Shown: positions 23,679 to 40,772 of the stretch, one piece after another
How the letters are laid out: each line of letters starts with the position of its first letter
Position numbering within the stretch: position 1 is the first letter of the stretch
From: Ficedula albicollis
Taxonomy: Eukaryota; Chordata; Aves; Passeriformes; Muscicapidae
Direction of reading: 5' to 3'
Assembly: GCF_000247815.1 (NCBI RefSeq)
Contig: NC_021675.1
Location: 65,801,040 to 65,865,039 of the forward strand
Length of the DNA: 64,000 bases
Position numbers and translations under genes: made by a program
The notes under the pieces: generated by a model
What the model was told of the DNA's origin: nothing
The model's database searches: none
The model's input: only the letters and a program-made list of their open reading frames with translations

Positions 23679-26403
23679 AGTATTTAAATGTTTGACCAGC
23701 TTCAGTGGGAGCTAATATCAGGAATGAATAGAAAGGAGCTTGTTCTGGTGGAGTTTTCATGTTCATGTTCTTTAAGGGGTTATGTAGGATCCTCTGCAGC
23801 TAGAAAGCTTATTGAGTGTCTATTTTTTAAAAGATGTTTCCAAGTTATGTGTATGAAATAGCATGGCCACATCAGTGAATCCCATCTTAAATATTAGTGA
23901 AGCATTTATGCTTGTTGCCCTGAAGTGCTGCTAAAATCCACAGCAAAGCCCTGCTTGATTGACTGTGACTGCCACTGAACCCATTTTTAAAAGCCAGGAG
24001 TAATTTATGTTATCTCAAAGTAATAACAACTGGTGGAGAAATATTTTTTCACATAACCATCTGTGGAAAAACCAGTGCATTCCTCTTGTTGTACTCTGGG
24101 CTAACCTATAAATTAATTCCTTAGGTATTTATAAGGATAGCTCAGTGTGTGTGGGATTTGCTAATAAACCCTCCTAAGTTCTAGTTTGGGTTTCTTTTGG
24201 TGAGGTGAGCACTCATATCCCAACTAAGCCATCTGGACAGACCCTGAAGAATTTGACACTCCTGTATGGTTTAAGCGTTCCTAGAAAATTTTGGATTCCC
24301 TTACAAATTGTATTTACATTTTTTAATAGTGTGAGTGTAGCCAAGATGGACTCTATCTGGAAGAGGTCTCCCATTTATCAACTGAATACTTACTCTTTGA
24401 GCAGTGAAGAGGGTAAACCCTAGAAAAGCAAAGCAAATCTGTTTGAAATGAGGAAAGAGTGATATTTTCTTAAGCTGGCATGCCTTCTTGCATTTGAAGT
24501 CGTATCTTATAAATTATATGGCCAAAGTTCAACACAATGTGGTTTGAGCTTGGCTTCCTTTGGTAAATAAGAGTATGTATTCAGTAGATGAACCTTACTT
24601 TAATTTCAAATTCAGACCCAAATTCCCTCCAGACTCTGGGGAATTGTCCTCCAGGGTTATGACCAATAAAAGGAAAAAGGGGAGAGCTGTGTGTAAAGCT
24701 CCAGGATCTGAGATTTTAGCTTAGAGGACATCTTTATCATGGACAAATCATTCCATATACAGTCTCCAGAACCAACTAACAAATAATCTACAAAGACTTA
24801 CAAAAAATGTATTGCAAAAAGGAGTGTTCTGGATTTATCTAGAAGTTAGCATTCTAAAAATAACCCCAGTCTTTCCTCCTGGGCTCACACTCCATGGTGC
24901 TTCTAAAAGCACTCAAACTTTGCAGTTAAAGAAATGCTTCATCAGCCAAAATTATCTATAAGAAACTGGAGGAATTTTCTGGTGAATAAAATATTGCACT
25001 GCAAATATTTGCTCTGCTTTAACTTGGAACTGCTTCTGTTCTGAAACTATTGACAACCTGGGAGAAAAGACACATTAGCATTTTGAGCTATGTCTCAGTA
25101 TTCCTGATCTAGTCTCTTCACAGAATGTGTTACAGCAGCAATTATCTATAAAATTACATTTGATACTTTGATGGAAGTATAACAGCGTGTCAGCTCTATT
25201 TCCTTGCAAAGTACCTTTGATGTGGACACACAACTCAGTAAGTGCAGTTCATTTAAAGTCAGATTTCTGACTTTCTCTGGTCCCAGAATTACTTAGCTTC
25301 CATATTTAATGTGTCCATCTTGACAATTACTGCTATCCAAAAAGAAATTATAATTTAAAAAGTTAAGTTGAAAAAGTGGTTTACCTCAAAGAACACATTC
25401 CTGCAGTGCACTGTAGGTATGGATGGGGAGGGAGCATGGGTGGGGAGCCTTGCCAGGATCCCAAGCAAAGCATCTCCATGTCTCATCTCACCTGCAGTTT
25501 TACCTGTTTGTGTCCCTCGTTTCGGGTGTCTCCTGCAGGCTGTGGCTCCCTCTGGGCTCCTGGCAGCTTCAGAAGGATCAGCCATGGTCAGCCTCAACAC
25601 CTGGGGCAGTGGGTAGTGAGGTGAACTTTGCTCTCTCTTAGGCACAACCTTCAGCCTAACAGAGAGCAGAGCTTTACGGTCTGTCCTCTCTCTTGCCCTA
25701 CCACTCTCAAAACTTAATTTCAAAGGGCTCAAAGGTTAATTTATTTGTTTATAAGAGATGTTCCCTTAAGAGAATGGGCTGGGATCATATCTCACGCCCA
25801 TGAAAATGTGGAGTAAGGGCTTTTGTCTTGGAAATCCATTTATGCTGCTGCAATAAACCAGGAGGTGGCTACTGGGTTCTTTCCTATCATCATTTTAATT
25901 CCAGCACATACTTATATGTGCTCTGCAGTAAAATTAGAGAAAAAAACATCTGGCAAACAAAACCATCACCAAATAAATGTTGCCCATTGGCCCTGATTTC
26001 ACACTCAGGATATTGAAAACAAATGTTCTGGTGCTATTGAGATCTTGACATGTTTGTGTTTAGCTAGTTGGGTCAGCTGAAATTGGTCGTGTTCACAGTG
26101 ATCCCTGATGAGAGATGCTTTGAGTCACAGATTATTTAGACTATTCTCAGTATGGGGTACAACTCTAAGCTCCTTAGCAGCATGACTTTCATAACAATGA
26201 TATAACCCAGCAGCAGGTCCTCTGACCTGACAACATGCTCCCCACCTCCAGGGAATCTGTGTAGCTAAACAAAATATTTGTGAACTAGTGGGAAAACAGG
26301 AGTCACCTGCTATGAATCTGTCTTTATTTAAGGACAGGCAGCACTCTGTGGCCTCTTTTGGTTTCCTGGCCTATTGTATTAGGATTTTCACAGAGCTGCT
26401 CAA
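23679..26403. other. Unique non-coding DNA, nothing recognised
   Basis: AT-rich sequence. Overlapping frames on both strands at 25355-25740 (125 codons minus, 82 codons plus) coincide with a GC-richer patch and look like chance. Confidence 0.55.
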
Positions 26404-27300
26404 AATCATAGAATAAGCTGAGTTGGAAGGGATCCCCAAGGACCATCCAGTCCAGCTCCTGGCCCTGCCCAGCCCCATCCCCAAGAGTCCCACCCTGTGC
26501 CCAGAGCATTGTCCAAACCCTCCTGGAGCTCTGTCAGCCTGTGCTGTGCCCACTGCCCTGGGGAGCCTGGGCAGTGCCAAACACCCTCTGGGGGAAGAAC
26601 CTTTTCCTGATACCCAACCTAAACCTGCCCTGGCACAGCTCCAGGCCATTCCCTCAGCCTGTCACTGTCACCACAGAGCAGAGATCAGTGTCTGTCCCTC
26701 CTCTTCCCCTCAGGAATTTGTGACTGCACTGAGCTCTCCCCTCAGTCTCCTCCAGGCTGAACAGGCCGAGTGCCCTCAGCCTCTCCTCACACAGCTTCTC
26801 CTCAAGGCCCTTCCCCACCTTTGTTGCCCTCCTTTGGACACTCTCTGACTGTTTAATGTCATTTTTGTGCTGTGGTGTCCAAAGCTGCCCCGGCACTGAG
26901 GTGAGGCCGCCCCGGCCCAGAGCAGACGGGACAATCCCTCCCTTGCCCGGCTGTGCTGCTGTGCCCGATGTCCCCAGCACTGGGATGTCCCTCCTGGCTG
27001 CCAGGGCACTGCTGCCTCATGTTCACTCGCCCCTGACAGGACCCCAGGTCCCTTTCCATGGCCCTGCTCTCAGCCCCTCATTCCCAGTCTGTCCATGCAG
27101 GGCTGCCCCATCCCAGCTGCAGAATCCGGCACTTTCCCTCGTTGAACTTCACATGGCTGGAGATTGCCCAGCCCATCCATTTGCTGAATCGTTCTGCAGG
27201 GCCTCCCTGCCTTTGAGGGAGTCAACAGCTCCTCGCAGTCCCCGTCCCTGGCGGTGTTTAAGGTCAGATTGCCGTGCCCGTATTCTGCCGGGTCGCGGCT
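26404..27300 (-). mobile_element. CR1 LINE, antisense, left part (3' end)
   Basis: Read on the plus strand, it opens with the reverse complement of the CR1 tail (AATCATAGAATAAGC, TTGGAAGGGATCC, CCATCCAGTCCAGC). It then runs back through the 3' UTR and the end of the RT ORF. On the minus strand, 26654-26980 shows the C-terminal block VQRRATK-x-GKGLEEK, then [14 protein letters not shown]. Further upstream, about 27110-27230 resembles the SLKGREALQ and FNEGKCRIL blocks, in shifted frames. So it is a decayed, frameshifted copy of a reverse-transcriptase ORF. At 27300 the CR1 sequence stops abruptly at the giant G run. Confidence 0.88.
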
Positions 27301-31460
<4,160 letters not shown>

Positions 31461-33000
31461 TTCCAATCAGCTTCCAGACAGAAATATCATTCTTCATATG
31501 CATCTTTGTCTCCAGACAATCCACCTTTTCCTTCATCTCTATCCTTTATATGGTGCTTTGGATTTCCAAACACACAGCCTAAAGTAGGCTGTACCCATTA
31601 ATATCTGGATCTGTATTGTATTTTTAGCAGACACCTCTCACCTTTCTGGATGAGAGTCACAACAATGCTGGGTGTTGTTTGGTTTGGAGTTTTTGTTTTT
31701 ATTAGGAGAATTTCTCTATTCAGGAAAGACTGTCAGTCTTAGTAGACTTTTAGGGACCTTGACCCAAAAAAGAAAAACATGCAGCTTCAACCACTCATAA
31801 TCAGTTTAGTGGATCCATTATTCTACCAGTACATGCAAATTTGGTCAAAATGAAACACTTCACAAAATGTATTGATTTTGTCAGCACTTTAGTTTAAGAA
31901 AATAAAAAAGGGGAAAGAATTTCCGTCCTGTTGAAATGTGCTGTTTTTAAAATACTGCTATTTTGGGCTTGGTTTTGTTTCAGAGAAACTTTTCTTTGGC
32001 ATTTTAGCACTGTGTTGTTGGGTGTCTTTTTTAACAAAATCGAAGCAAAAATCAGAAGAGAAATGGTTTTGTTGAATTCTGAAACGTTCAGGTTTAATTT
32101 TAAAAGAAAACAAAACGCATATCTAGTTCAGCAGCAATGAGAACTTGTTTCAGCAGAGATCTACTCTAAGCCAAAAAGATTAAGAAAAGTTCTTACCATC
32201 TCCCATCATCCAGCTCTGTCTGGGGAAAGTGGGACTGCAGGGGATTCAAATAACAAATTAACATGGAATCATTACGAGTAATTTAACTTTTGAAATGAGA
32301 TCTTTCTGCATGAACAATAGATCCATCTTGAGCCCCCTTCTTTCCCACAACTGTCAAACATGCTTGTTTTCATGAGGCCTGGGATAAAACTCAGTTTGAC
32401 TTCTTGATAACATCTTCTTTGTGTGAAAGCAAGTGAGTGTGGCATAGATTCTGAAAAATTACTGCAAAATCTAAACTGACTTATATGCCACATTTTTGCC
32501 TTTTCTCTGAATTTCTGTTCACCTCAGCTTTTATCAAGTTTTGAAGACTTTCAGTGTAGAAGATTTTATCTAGAAAACACCTATCGAAGGAAATGAGGTT
32601 TTTTTAAAATTAAAATTTGCTGAAATTGACATTTGATGACTTCTGACCGATCATTCCTAAGTTATCAGTTGTAAGTAAAGCATTTGATCATTTTTTCAGA
32701 CTCCACAGGGGAAAGTAGGCAGACATATCAGAAATGGAAAGCACATATCTAATTTTTCTTGTGCCAACACAATAAAATCAGATATTAATTATAATGTTAG
32801 AGCAAGATAATTCTATTATTCTTGGTAACATGGCAGAGCATGGGAAGCTAAAGGACAGAAAAAATGAGTATAAGAGAAGAGTTTGTGGTCTTTACAGTTC
32901 AAAAATGTCGTAATTAAGAAAGTCCAGCAAGAACAAGGTGTTTGTGTGTCATCCCATTAATGAGCAATTAAAGTGCAGTCACATGGATGTAAGTGAATAT
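31461..33000. other. Unique AT-rich non-coding DNA
   Basis: No repeat or exon recognised. Frames are 73 codons or fewer and random-looking. Confidence 0.55.
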
Positions 33001-33733
33001 GATTAGGAGTGAAAACTTACCATGCCCCAGAAGGAATTTTGTTTCAATTCATAGAAGGAACTGGTTGTTTAATTATGAACACACAGAGGATCAGAGTTAC
33101 AATCAGATTCACTATGTATTTTAATTCATGAATAAAGCTTTTGTGTAGCTGGAAAAAAAAAAGGAGAAGTTGTGATTTAATTAGTGGCATGAGATTTGGA
33201 CAACCTGATCTCATTAGGAGTAATCACTTTCCAGGAAACGCCGGGCGCCGTCTCACACAGCATCTCCCAGAAATGATCACTATTCTGCAGGACTGAGCTC
33301 AGGGTTTGATGCCACTGTTGCAGGAAGCTGTCATTAGCTGTGTTAGGGGGGACAGGACGGGGACAGAAGGCTGCTATTCTCGAAGGGAGTGTAGCAACAC
33401 AGGCTCTCACAGCTCCCTCCTGCTCATTAATTTCACAATTTGCCATGTTCTCCTGTAAAAGCTTGAAGAACAAACTGGATTTTATTAAGAAGGGAAATAA
33501 CAGAAGATAACTCCAAACAAACACGGAAGCTGGGCAGGAAGGAGTCAGATTTGGAGAAGGTGGTGCCCAGATGTTTTCAGGAGTTAATGCATCCACGTGG
33601 GAGCAGCCATCAAAGGAACCATGCAGGGCAACAGAGGGTGCCATTGTGCCACTGTGCTACTGGTGTAAGCCTTGGTGGGGATGGTTTCCCTCCCAGATCT
33701 AGTAGATAAAAAAACCAAACATATTTATTTATT

Positions 33734-33755
33734 TATATGACATTACTGTCATATA
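33734..33755. repeat. Short inverted repeat (9-bp arms)
   Basis: TATATGACA and TGTCATATA are separated by TTAC, a perfect short stem-loop in AT-rich DNA. No role can be assigned. Confidence 0.8.
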
Positions 33756-33846
33756 TTTATTTATAAATATTTCAATTTTTTTTTTCACGACAATACAGGC
33801 AGGAGGGCATCGCATATGTTTTCACGTAAATATATTTATATATATG

Positions 33847-33880
33847 AATATATTTGTACAAATAAATAAACAAATATATT
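33847..33880. repeat. Inverted repeat (11-bp arms)
   Basis: AATATATTTGT (33847-33857) and ACAAATATATT (33870-33880) form perfect arms around a 12-base A-rich spacer. It lies within an AT-rich patch, where such palindromes are common by chance. Confidence 0.8.
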
Positions 33881-34800
33881 GTTGAGGGGGTGAATAAATA
33901 TAAAAAGCCTCAAGTCTTAGGTAGGCTATGATAAATGTCTTCAGAACACATTCTTTCCTAGCTTCATCTGCAATCCACCCTCTAATTTCTTGATCTGGCA
34001 GCATATAGGCTCCCAGCTAATCCCTGTCCCTTCCCCTCTCACAAGTGCTTTGTCATTGGAATATTTCCCCACAAATCTGCTCTGGCTCGTGGTCTAGCAG
34101 ATCAAAGTACTCAGTCACTGACAGCATTTGTTTATAGTAAAAAATGCCATAGCTTCATATCCAGATTTAGCCCTTGTGTCTCAGTGCTGTCAAAAAGGGA
34201 CATTTTTAGATATCAATGCTCATTCCTGGTTCTCAAGTTATCAGAATTTACAGTTGTAATGTCCTTATGAACAGAGTAGGCTATTTTTTGTCAGAATGAA
34301 GGCACGTGATAGACCAAAGCAATTAAGGCCCCTTACTTTATTAACAGGATGGTAAAAAATAGTCCTAATTAAATATTTTTCAGCTCTCCTAAACATTCCT
34401 AAAATAGCCCTTTCTGCAAGGGAAGGGGCATAAGCAGAGGGTGTGACAGGGCGATGCGGGTCTGATGGCACTCCTCTGGCTGCCTGCATAATTCATAGCA
34501 CTTGTTATGTGCCCAGCCCAACATTCATCTGGCAAAATGAATGTTTTTACCCTCTCCCCCGTGCTCTGTGCTCCTTACCCAGGTCCCAGAGAGGCGCTTG
34601 CACCCTCCACGTGGGATTTGCTTCATTCGGCAGGGGAGTAAAATCACCAATGCCCTTTAAACCTCTGCAAAGCAGGTCAAGGTTAAAAGCTTAAAAGCTT
34701 AAGGGGAGAAGCTGAGCCGTGCAAATGTTGGTGTAAAAGCTCCATTGTACAAACAAGAGCTGCGTTCCAAGGATGCTGTCACCTTGGATTTCACTAAAAA

Positions 34801-35102
34801 CAGCACCCCCTGCTCCTTTACAACTGCTGCACTATTTAGACTGTGAATCCTCAGGACAGGCAACCTTTATTTTGAACCTGCTCATCCTCCAGGCTCACAA
34901 TCCCTTCTCCCACTTAGTTATACATTGTGTTGTTGCAGTGCAGATCTGACCATGAGTTTTGGGTTCTCTCTGTGTTTGAAAGACAATAAAGACCCAGCAA
35001 ATGACAGGTCCCACTTGTTGTTTATGTTGAATATAAATATATATATTCAATACAGGTTTTTTTAGCTTTCAGGGGGCACAGCAATGAGATCAGCTAAGCT
35101 CT
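34801..35102. other. Non-coding DNA, nothing recognised
   Basis: Contains the AT palindrome TTGAATATA...TATATTCAA at about 35028-35050. Nothing else is supportable. Confidence 0.55.
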
Positions 35103-35248
35103 TAAGTAGTTTAGGAGCACTGAAGTTTTGACCCTGGAAGACTTTTTTTTAATAGAAGTGCATATTTTTGGAACCTAAGTAGTTTAGGAGCACTGAAGTT
35201 TTGACTCTGGAAGACTTTTTTTTTAATAGAAGTGCATATTTTTGGAAC
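35103..35248. repeat. Tandem duplication, 2 x 73 bp
   Basis: Units are 35103-35175 and 35176-35248. Each runs from TAAGTAGTTTAGGAGCACTG to ATATTTTTGGAAC, with one substitution (GACCCTGG/GACTCTGG) and one extra T in the T run. Confidence 0.96.
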
Positions 35249-35825
35249 AAAACCATGTGCCATGCAAGTTATTCCTGCTCTAAACAAGATATCTCATCAT
35301 AGCACAGTGAAAACTATGCACACTATTTCAGTGAAAATCAGCATGAAAAACCTTATGTCAGAAAAATAATGTGCCTCTTTTTTTTATAGACTCGTTTGGA
35401 ATTATTTCTTCTCTTGAGTTTTGCTTTGAAGGTGAAGAGGATCATGTCTGTAATAAAAATGTCACATGGAAAGAGAAGTAGAATTTTTCAGTGTGAAAAA
35501 TTCCAAAATATATGCAAGAAGGACCCCAAACTCTCAGTGGTTTGGTGGCAGAGTGGAATGTTTCTGCTTCTATCGTGAATGTCCTAAAGAGGAGTGAAAA
35601 GCTTACAAACTCGAAAAATACAGGGTTTTTTGAACACAGATTAGAGTGATTGACTTCTAAGCAGCAAAAAACTCAATGTGACTAGGGAAGCCAGAAAGAA
35701 AGAGCAAAGTTTTCTTTTCCACCATATGCCAAACACCAGTATGTGGAATATGAACTTTAAACCCAAACCCTGAGCTCCTGTGTAACAGTCTCTGATGGCC
35801 AGGACTAAAGGGAAAGCAGCACTTA
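35249..35825. other. Non-coding DNA, nothing recognised
   Basis: Short random frames only. The end of this stretch may include more decayed CR1 sequence upstream of the recognisable tail. Confidence 0.5.
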
Positions 35826-35970
35826 GCTGCAATGCCCTCCCTGGGAGTGTTCAAAGCCAGCTTGGAGGGGGCTTTGAGCAAACTGATCTGCTACAAGGTG
35901 TGGCTGGGGGTGTGGAACTAGGTGGTCTTTAAGGTCCCTTCCCACAAAACCATTCTGTGATCCTATGAAG
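35826..35970 (+). mobile_element. CR1 LINE 3' end, sense, truncated
   Basis: CTCCCTGGGAGTGTTCAAAG is the end of the RT ORF (consensus reads 'SLEVFK...'). It is followed by GCCAGCTTGGAGGGGGCTTT, then the 3' UTR with GGTGGTCTTTAAGGTCCCTT, and the tail CATTCTGTGATCCTATGAA. Only about 145 bp is present, a strongly 5'-truncated insertion. The subfamily differs from the copy at 4.8 kb, since the 3' UTR wording is different. Confidence 0.9.
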
Positions 35971-36256
35971 TTGGTTGTGGAGAATGTTCACCCACGTTGT
36001 TTTCTTTGTCAGCAAGCAGTGGTGTGTTGGGCCAATTAACAAACTGACCACTGCCACACCACCACTGGGCTGCCAGCGCAACCCACAGTGTGAAGGAGTA
36101 ACCATGGAGCTTTTTCTGCTGAGCATCTTGAATAAAACTTGTGTTGGTGCAGGGAAGACATGAATTTACCTACTGTAAATTCGTAGGAGCTGTCATGATC
36201 AGCCAGATTTTTCTTTAGAACAAAGGAGACTCTCCCTTTGAGACCTTTGTAAATTA
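35971..36256. other. Non-coding DNA between CR1 tail and a short duplication
   Basis: Short frames on both strands, with no recognisable content. Confidence 0.5.
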
Positions 36257-36316
36257 CTCTGGTGTCTAATGTTGCCACCCTTGCCCTCTGGTGTCTAATG
36301 TTGCCACCCTTGCCCT
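36257..36316. repeat. Short tandem duplication, 2 x 29 bp
   Basis: CTCTGGTGTCTAATGTTGCC and the following CACCCTTGC are repeated exactly at 36257 and 36286, with 2 bp (CT) shared at the boundary. Confidence 0.95.
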
Positions 36317-39300
36317 TCCTGTCCCCCTCCTCACCTACCTTTGATGGTGAGACAGGTATGGTTTGGATGACTTATATCCCAGGTGTATTAATTCCCCACT
36401 GAAATCAGCCACAACAGCTCAGCTCCTTCTTTACCTGAGCACACTGTGGGCATGAGGACAGATAATCTTGCTCACTTTCCATAAGCCCCATGGAATTTAT
36501 GTTCACCAGGGCTCTCTGAAATTGATGCAGTAGCAAAGAGCCAGCATGGTCCCTCTGAGCCAGCAGCAGGGATACAAGAGAGAAAAGTGGCATCTGCTTA
36601 GACATGCACCCTTGAAAGATGCCTGAATACCTCTAAGGTTTCCCCTTCCACCTAAAAATTACTTGAGGTCTGAAGTGTCTGGATTTATTCTTTATGAGTG
36701 TTTAAATTCTGTTTTGCTATAACTTTTCATCTACATTCTGTCTTAGTGCTAAGTCAAAACTAGAGTTTCTATCTTGTGGAAAATTCTGCCATTTCATATT
36801 CTGTTTCCATTCTCAATCAAAACTAAAAGAATGTGCTTAGAAATTCCAGACTGGAAAAAAACACCTTACTTCTGTTGCCCACCACCTGAGCCAAACACAT
36901 TTAAGTATAGCTGAAATATTTCTGCCAAACAGCTTTTATTTCCTCTTTCTATAATTGATAAAATAGTTTAAAAAGTTTCTATAATCTTCTTAAACAAGTT
37001 AAATTTGTCAGAAGAATTTTTATTTTGACAGAACAATATTATTCTAACAAAAGAAAAGTTACTAGTTATAACAGTTATAAGCTATATAACTACAAGTCAT
37101 AATCTAAGTCTAGTCCTGTCCTTCCTTCTATCAAGTTCATGAGAACACAGAGACACAGAGGAGACCCACACTCTTCTTTCTAAAGATCTTTTTGCCTCAG
37201 CAAAATCTTTGGCCACAAAAATCTTTTGCTGTGAATGAGGCCATTCACTGATTTGATTTTAACTCTATGCCCCTGCAAAAACAGAGTCCATAGAGAGCTG
37301 TTCCAAATCAGAGGGGTTTGTATAGTTTGGGAAACAGCTGGCTGTGGCCAAGATGCTCTGACTTTCTTACCTAGACAATTGCACCTTAACTTGAAATTCT
37401 AGCACTTAACACTGCACTTAGTCTGCCATGCTACATCCATCCTATGATCTGGAATACCACAAAAACCCAGACAAAGTGGTGTGCTGCCTCTTCTGTAAGA
37501 AGTGCTGTGCAATCACTTCCCAGAAAGGGCTGCTGTCATTCCGTGCAGAAGGGCACTCAGGGCTGTTTTCTTGATCCCAGAGGTACTCCTGCCCCTGCCC
37601 TGCCATGGCTGGAGGAGAAGAGTGGTCAGGGAAAACAGAGGCTGTGGCATGAAACAATTGCACAGCACTGCACTTATAATTTTCAAATGGGATAACAGTA
37701 AATGACATGAACTACATACTAAAATTGCAAAACTGCAGTTACCACTAATTTTTGTATTGGTATACTTGAATATACATCTGAAATATACTCAGATTATGAT
37801 GCTATTTCTTACTAGCACATGGCCTTTTTGCTACTAGAGTTGAGAGAGAAGGCTTTATCCTAACTAAAAGGGAGGAGAAGATTCAGGTAATTTTTCTGAA
37901 GAAAAAGGTATTTAGGAAATCCTCAACTAGCCCTAATCATGAACTTTTTCCAGGACATTTGGGCTACATATTAGACAGCTGCCACCACTATTGAATAGAT
38001 AGGGAAAAGTGTCCTTGACCTTGATGCATCCATGTATGTGCTTTTCCCACTGATAACTGTGGAGTTTATAGGGTGCTGAAGTGATACCTCTGTGCTCTTC
38101 TACATGTTCCCCTGGAAAACCTTGCAGGCCAAACCCTATCACACACACTCAGCCAAGGGTCAAACATGGCGTGGCCAAAGCATGGGGTCACTGAAACACC
38201 TCCATGGGTCTGACAGTCCTTGAGGTAATTATCTGTTAGATCTTGAAACTCTCAAATCCTCTGGGGCTGGCATGCAGCAGGAAGGTTGTGCCCTTCCCAC
38301 CCCATCTTTCAGCAGGGAATCCATGCACTTTCTCTGGAAGATTATCCACGTCCCTGTCCATCCCTGCATTAATCACATGCCATTTTCTAGCTGCCATTGG
38401 CTGCAGTCCTGTCTCCAGGGTCTTTTGGTGGGAAAGGCCCCAAATGACCTAGGTCAGGATCCAATCTTAGTGTAAGAAAGAGGTTTCTCCCAATTCCTCT
38501 TGTTTCAGGCGTAGTCCCTCATTTGACACACATGGAAGATATTTTAATAACAATTATAATCTCCTGATGCCAAAGTTTGCTCTATAAATTTCTCTAAACC
38601 AGATTTTTGACACACTTTCTCTTCAGCCCTCTCTCTATATGCACACACACAGAGCATGAGACCACACACTGCCTACACAAGCTTGTGTTGTGTTTTTGCC
38701 ACGTAATCCAGTAATCTCATCCTTCAAAACTCAGCACTTCATCCAACTTTCTGTCCTGCACAATTGCTACATGACCTCCTGAGCTGTGGGATCAGCCACA
38801 GTGTCACACCAGGAGGCTTCCAGGTACAGCTTCCATGCCTGGGGCAGAGGGAATCGCTGCTCGCTCTGTGGCATCTGTCAGCATATTGCCCCCAGCTTTC
38901 ATTCTATATTTATGAAAAGGTGCTGAGGCACAGCAGGCATTATGCATGATCTTTGGCATAAAAAAGGAGCATGCCCTTATCAGTTTTCTGCAGTAATTTG
39001 CTAAATGTCATTGGTGTTACCCAGGTCTCATTCTGCAGAGCCCTGGCACGCCGTGGTGCTGCTGAAATGTGGTGCTGTCCTCGCACTCGTGTGAGTGTTT
39101 GCTCTGTCATGAGATCTCCCAAATGCTGGATGTTTGATAGGCCAGTTAGCTGCCTGAATAAATATTTTCACTTTCTTTTAGTCAACGCTAGAGCCAAACA
39201 TTCAACTGAAAATATCTTGGGGTAAGTATTGTTGGTTTAAAATTCATTTTGTAATAGATTCTGTTTGTGGAATTGTTGATTAGTGTTCCTGCGCTGGCTT

Positions 39301-40469
39301 TTAAAATACAGCTTAGAATATTGCAGAGAAATAACATTTTTACCAGTAGAAGTATTATGTTTTAGTTTTGTCTATTTTTGGAAGGCTATCCTAAACTGCT
39401 CAGGGAAAAGTAAAGGAAAACATTCTAGCTCAAAACCAGAGATATATACCTCTAATAGGGATTTTTTTTACCTTAATGGCCCGTTTTAGTTACTACCTAC
39501 ATTTTCTGAAGCCTAGAGACATTATAAATTAAAAAAAAATAATAAAAAGAATAAACATCACCAGCTGCAGATTTAAGGAGAATATTTAAAACCTCAGTAG
39601 GAGTTTTAAAAATAAATAACAAAAAGGTAAGATCCTTCTTTGGACAGTGAGTTATTTTTGACATTATTTGATACAAGAACTCAACATGAATATTTTTGAA
39701 GTATGGTTCTCATTAACATTTGGATAGAGTACATTTCCTTTTCTTGATTCAATCACGAAAAAATTCCACTTGCAGATAGTCCATACAATAGTGCAACCTC
39801 TTTCACACATTACTACATCATAATCCATTTGGCTGCACTTGCTTCAAACAGGTCCACTCTACCCATATGGCCTGGCTTTAGTATTTCTTGCTTCCATCTG
39901 TTTTAAGTTATCTTCTTTGCTGTGTGTTACTGAGATGCTCTTCAGCCACAGGCAGAAAGGCTGTTTCTGAGAGAAAATGTGAACAACAGGGGACTTCTGT
40001 GCTCTCACATCTGTGGGAGTTCATTGGAGTCGACTGAGCCTACTGCTGTAGATTTTGGCTCTGCAGAGTCTGTTAAAGCCAATTGTGTCTGCGTGGTTTA
40101 AGTTTTCATTACAAAACCCTGGAGGCCTGGTTTGGAAATCCTTGATTCATGTGAATATTCCTGCTGAAGAGCAGTCCTGCAAAAAGGTGTCTTTTATTTT
40201 CCTTTTCCCACTCACCTCTTTTCCTCCTCACTTCTCCCACTGGGCCAGTGAGTACTGACCACGTCCTGCACCCTGGAGAACAGTCCTTGCCCCAAGGCTT
40301 TTCATCCTCAGCAGACAAGTCAAAATTTACAAGAGATTTCTGCTGTCTTCCCCAGCCTTTGATGAGTCTCAGGTTGGGCTGGGAGGCCAGGAGAAGCAAA
40401 CCCAGCTCACAAGACCTTCCCCTACCCTGCAGCCTCACTGCCTGCTCATGGAGTGGTGGGACCATGGAA
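36317..40469. other. Unique non-coding DNA, nothing recognised
   Basis: AT-rich with GC-richer patches near 37500-37650 and 38250-38450. Frames are 88 codons or fewer up to 40.1 kb; a 147-codon minus frame (40109-40552) runs into the RTE-like fragment and has a plus-strand shadow. A short CA-rich patch lies at 38641-38650. Confidence 0.55.
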
Positions 40470-40772
40470 GTCACTGCCTTGTTAGGAAGTCCACAATCTT
40501 CCCCTTTCTTGTTCTCTCCTGAAACTCGATGTTCCTGACATAGTGATGCCACTTGACATTACTGATCCCTCCTAAACACCTGCTATCAAATGCATCAAAT
40601 CTTTTCTTGTCAGCTTGCGTAATGCTCCAGGTCTTTGCAGCATCGAGCAAAACTGATACCACACAGCTGTTGTAGAGTCTTATTTTTTGTTTTGCGGACA
40701 TGTCACTGCCCCATGCTTTTGCCCTTGGATTTATTTGCATTGATATTCACCTTATTCTGGTCAGCCTTGAAA
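40470..40772 (-). mobile_element. Non-LTR retrotransposon RT C-terminal fragment (RTE- or L2-like)
   Basis: Minus-strand 40471-40740 contains KQKIRLYNSCVVSVLL, then KTWSITQADKKRFDAFDSRC, then LGGISNVKWHHYVRNIEFQ. This is the conserved region just after the RT active domain of RTE/L2/Daphne-type LINEs (consensus roughly KxRLYNxxVxxVLLYGxExWxxTxxDxxRLxAFxxRCLRxIxxIxW). Immediately upstream, in another frame (about 40730-40770), is KVNINANKSK, matching the 'LNINAxKTK' motif before it. So a frameshift and probably a deletion separate the two. It is not CR1. In birds it may be AviRTE or an older family; I cannot tell which. It is a relic. Confidence 0.6.

Larger units (their letters stand above)
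33001..34800. other. Non-coding stretch with possible conserved-element texture
   Basis: Contains a 155-codon minus-strand frame (33177-33644) with a hydrophobic stretch (SYLLLFPFLIKSSLFFKLL) but no family I recognise. Also present are two AT hairpins (33734-33755 and 33847-33880) and complex, TAAT-rich single-copy sequence around 32940-33000 and 34400-34720. I suspect conserved non-coding DNA here but cannot show conservation from one sequence. The open frame is more likely chance than coding. Confidence 0.3.
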
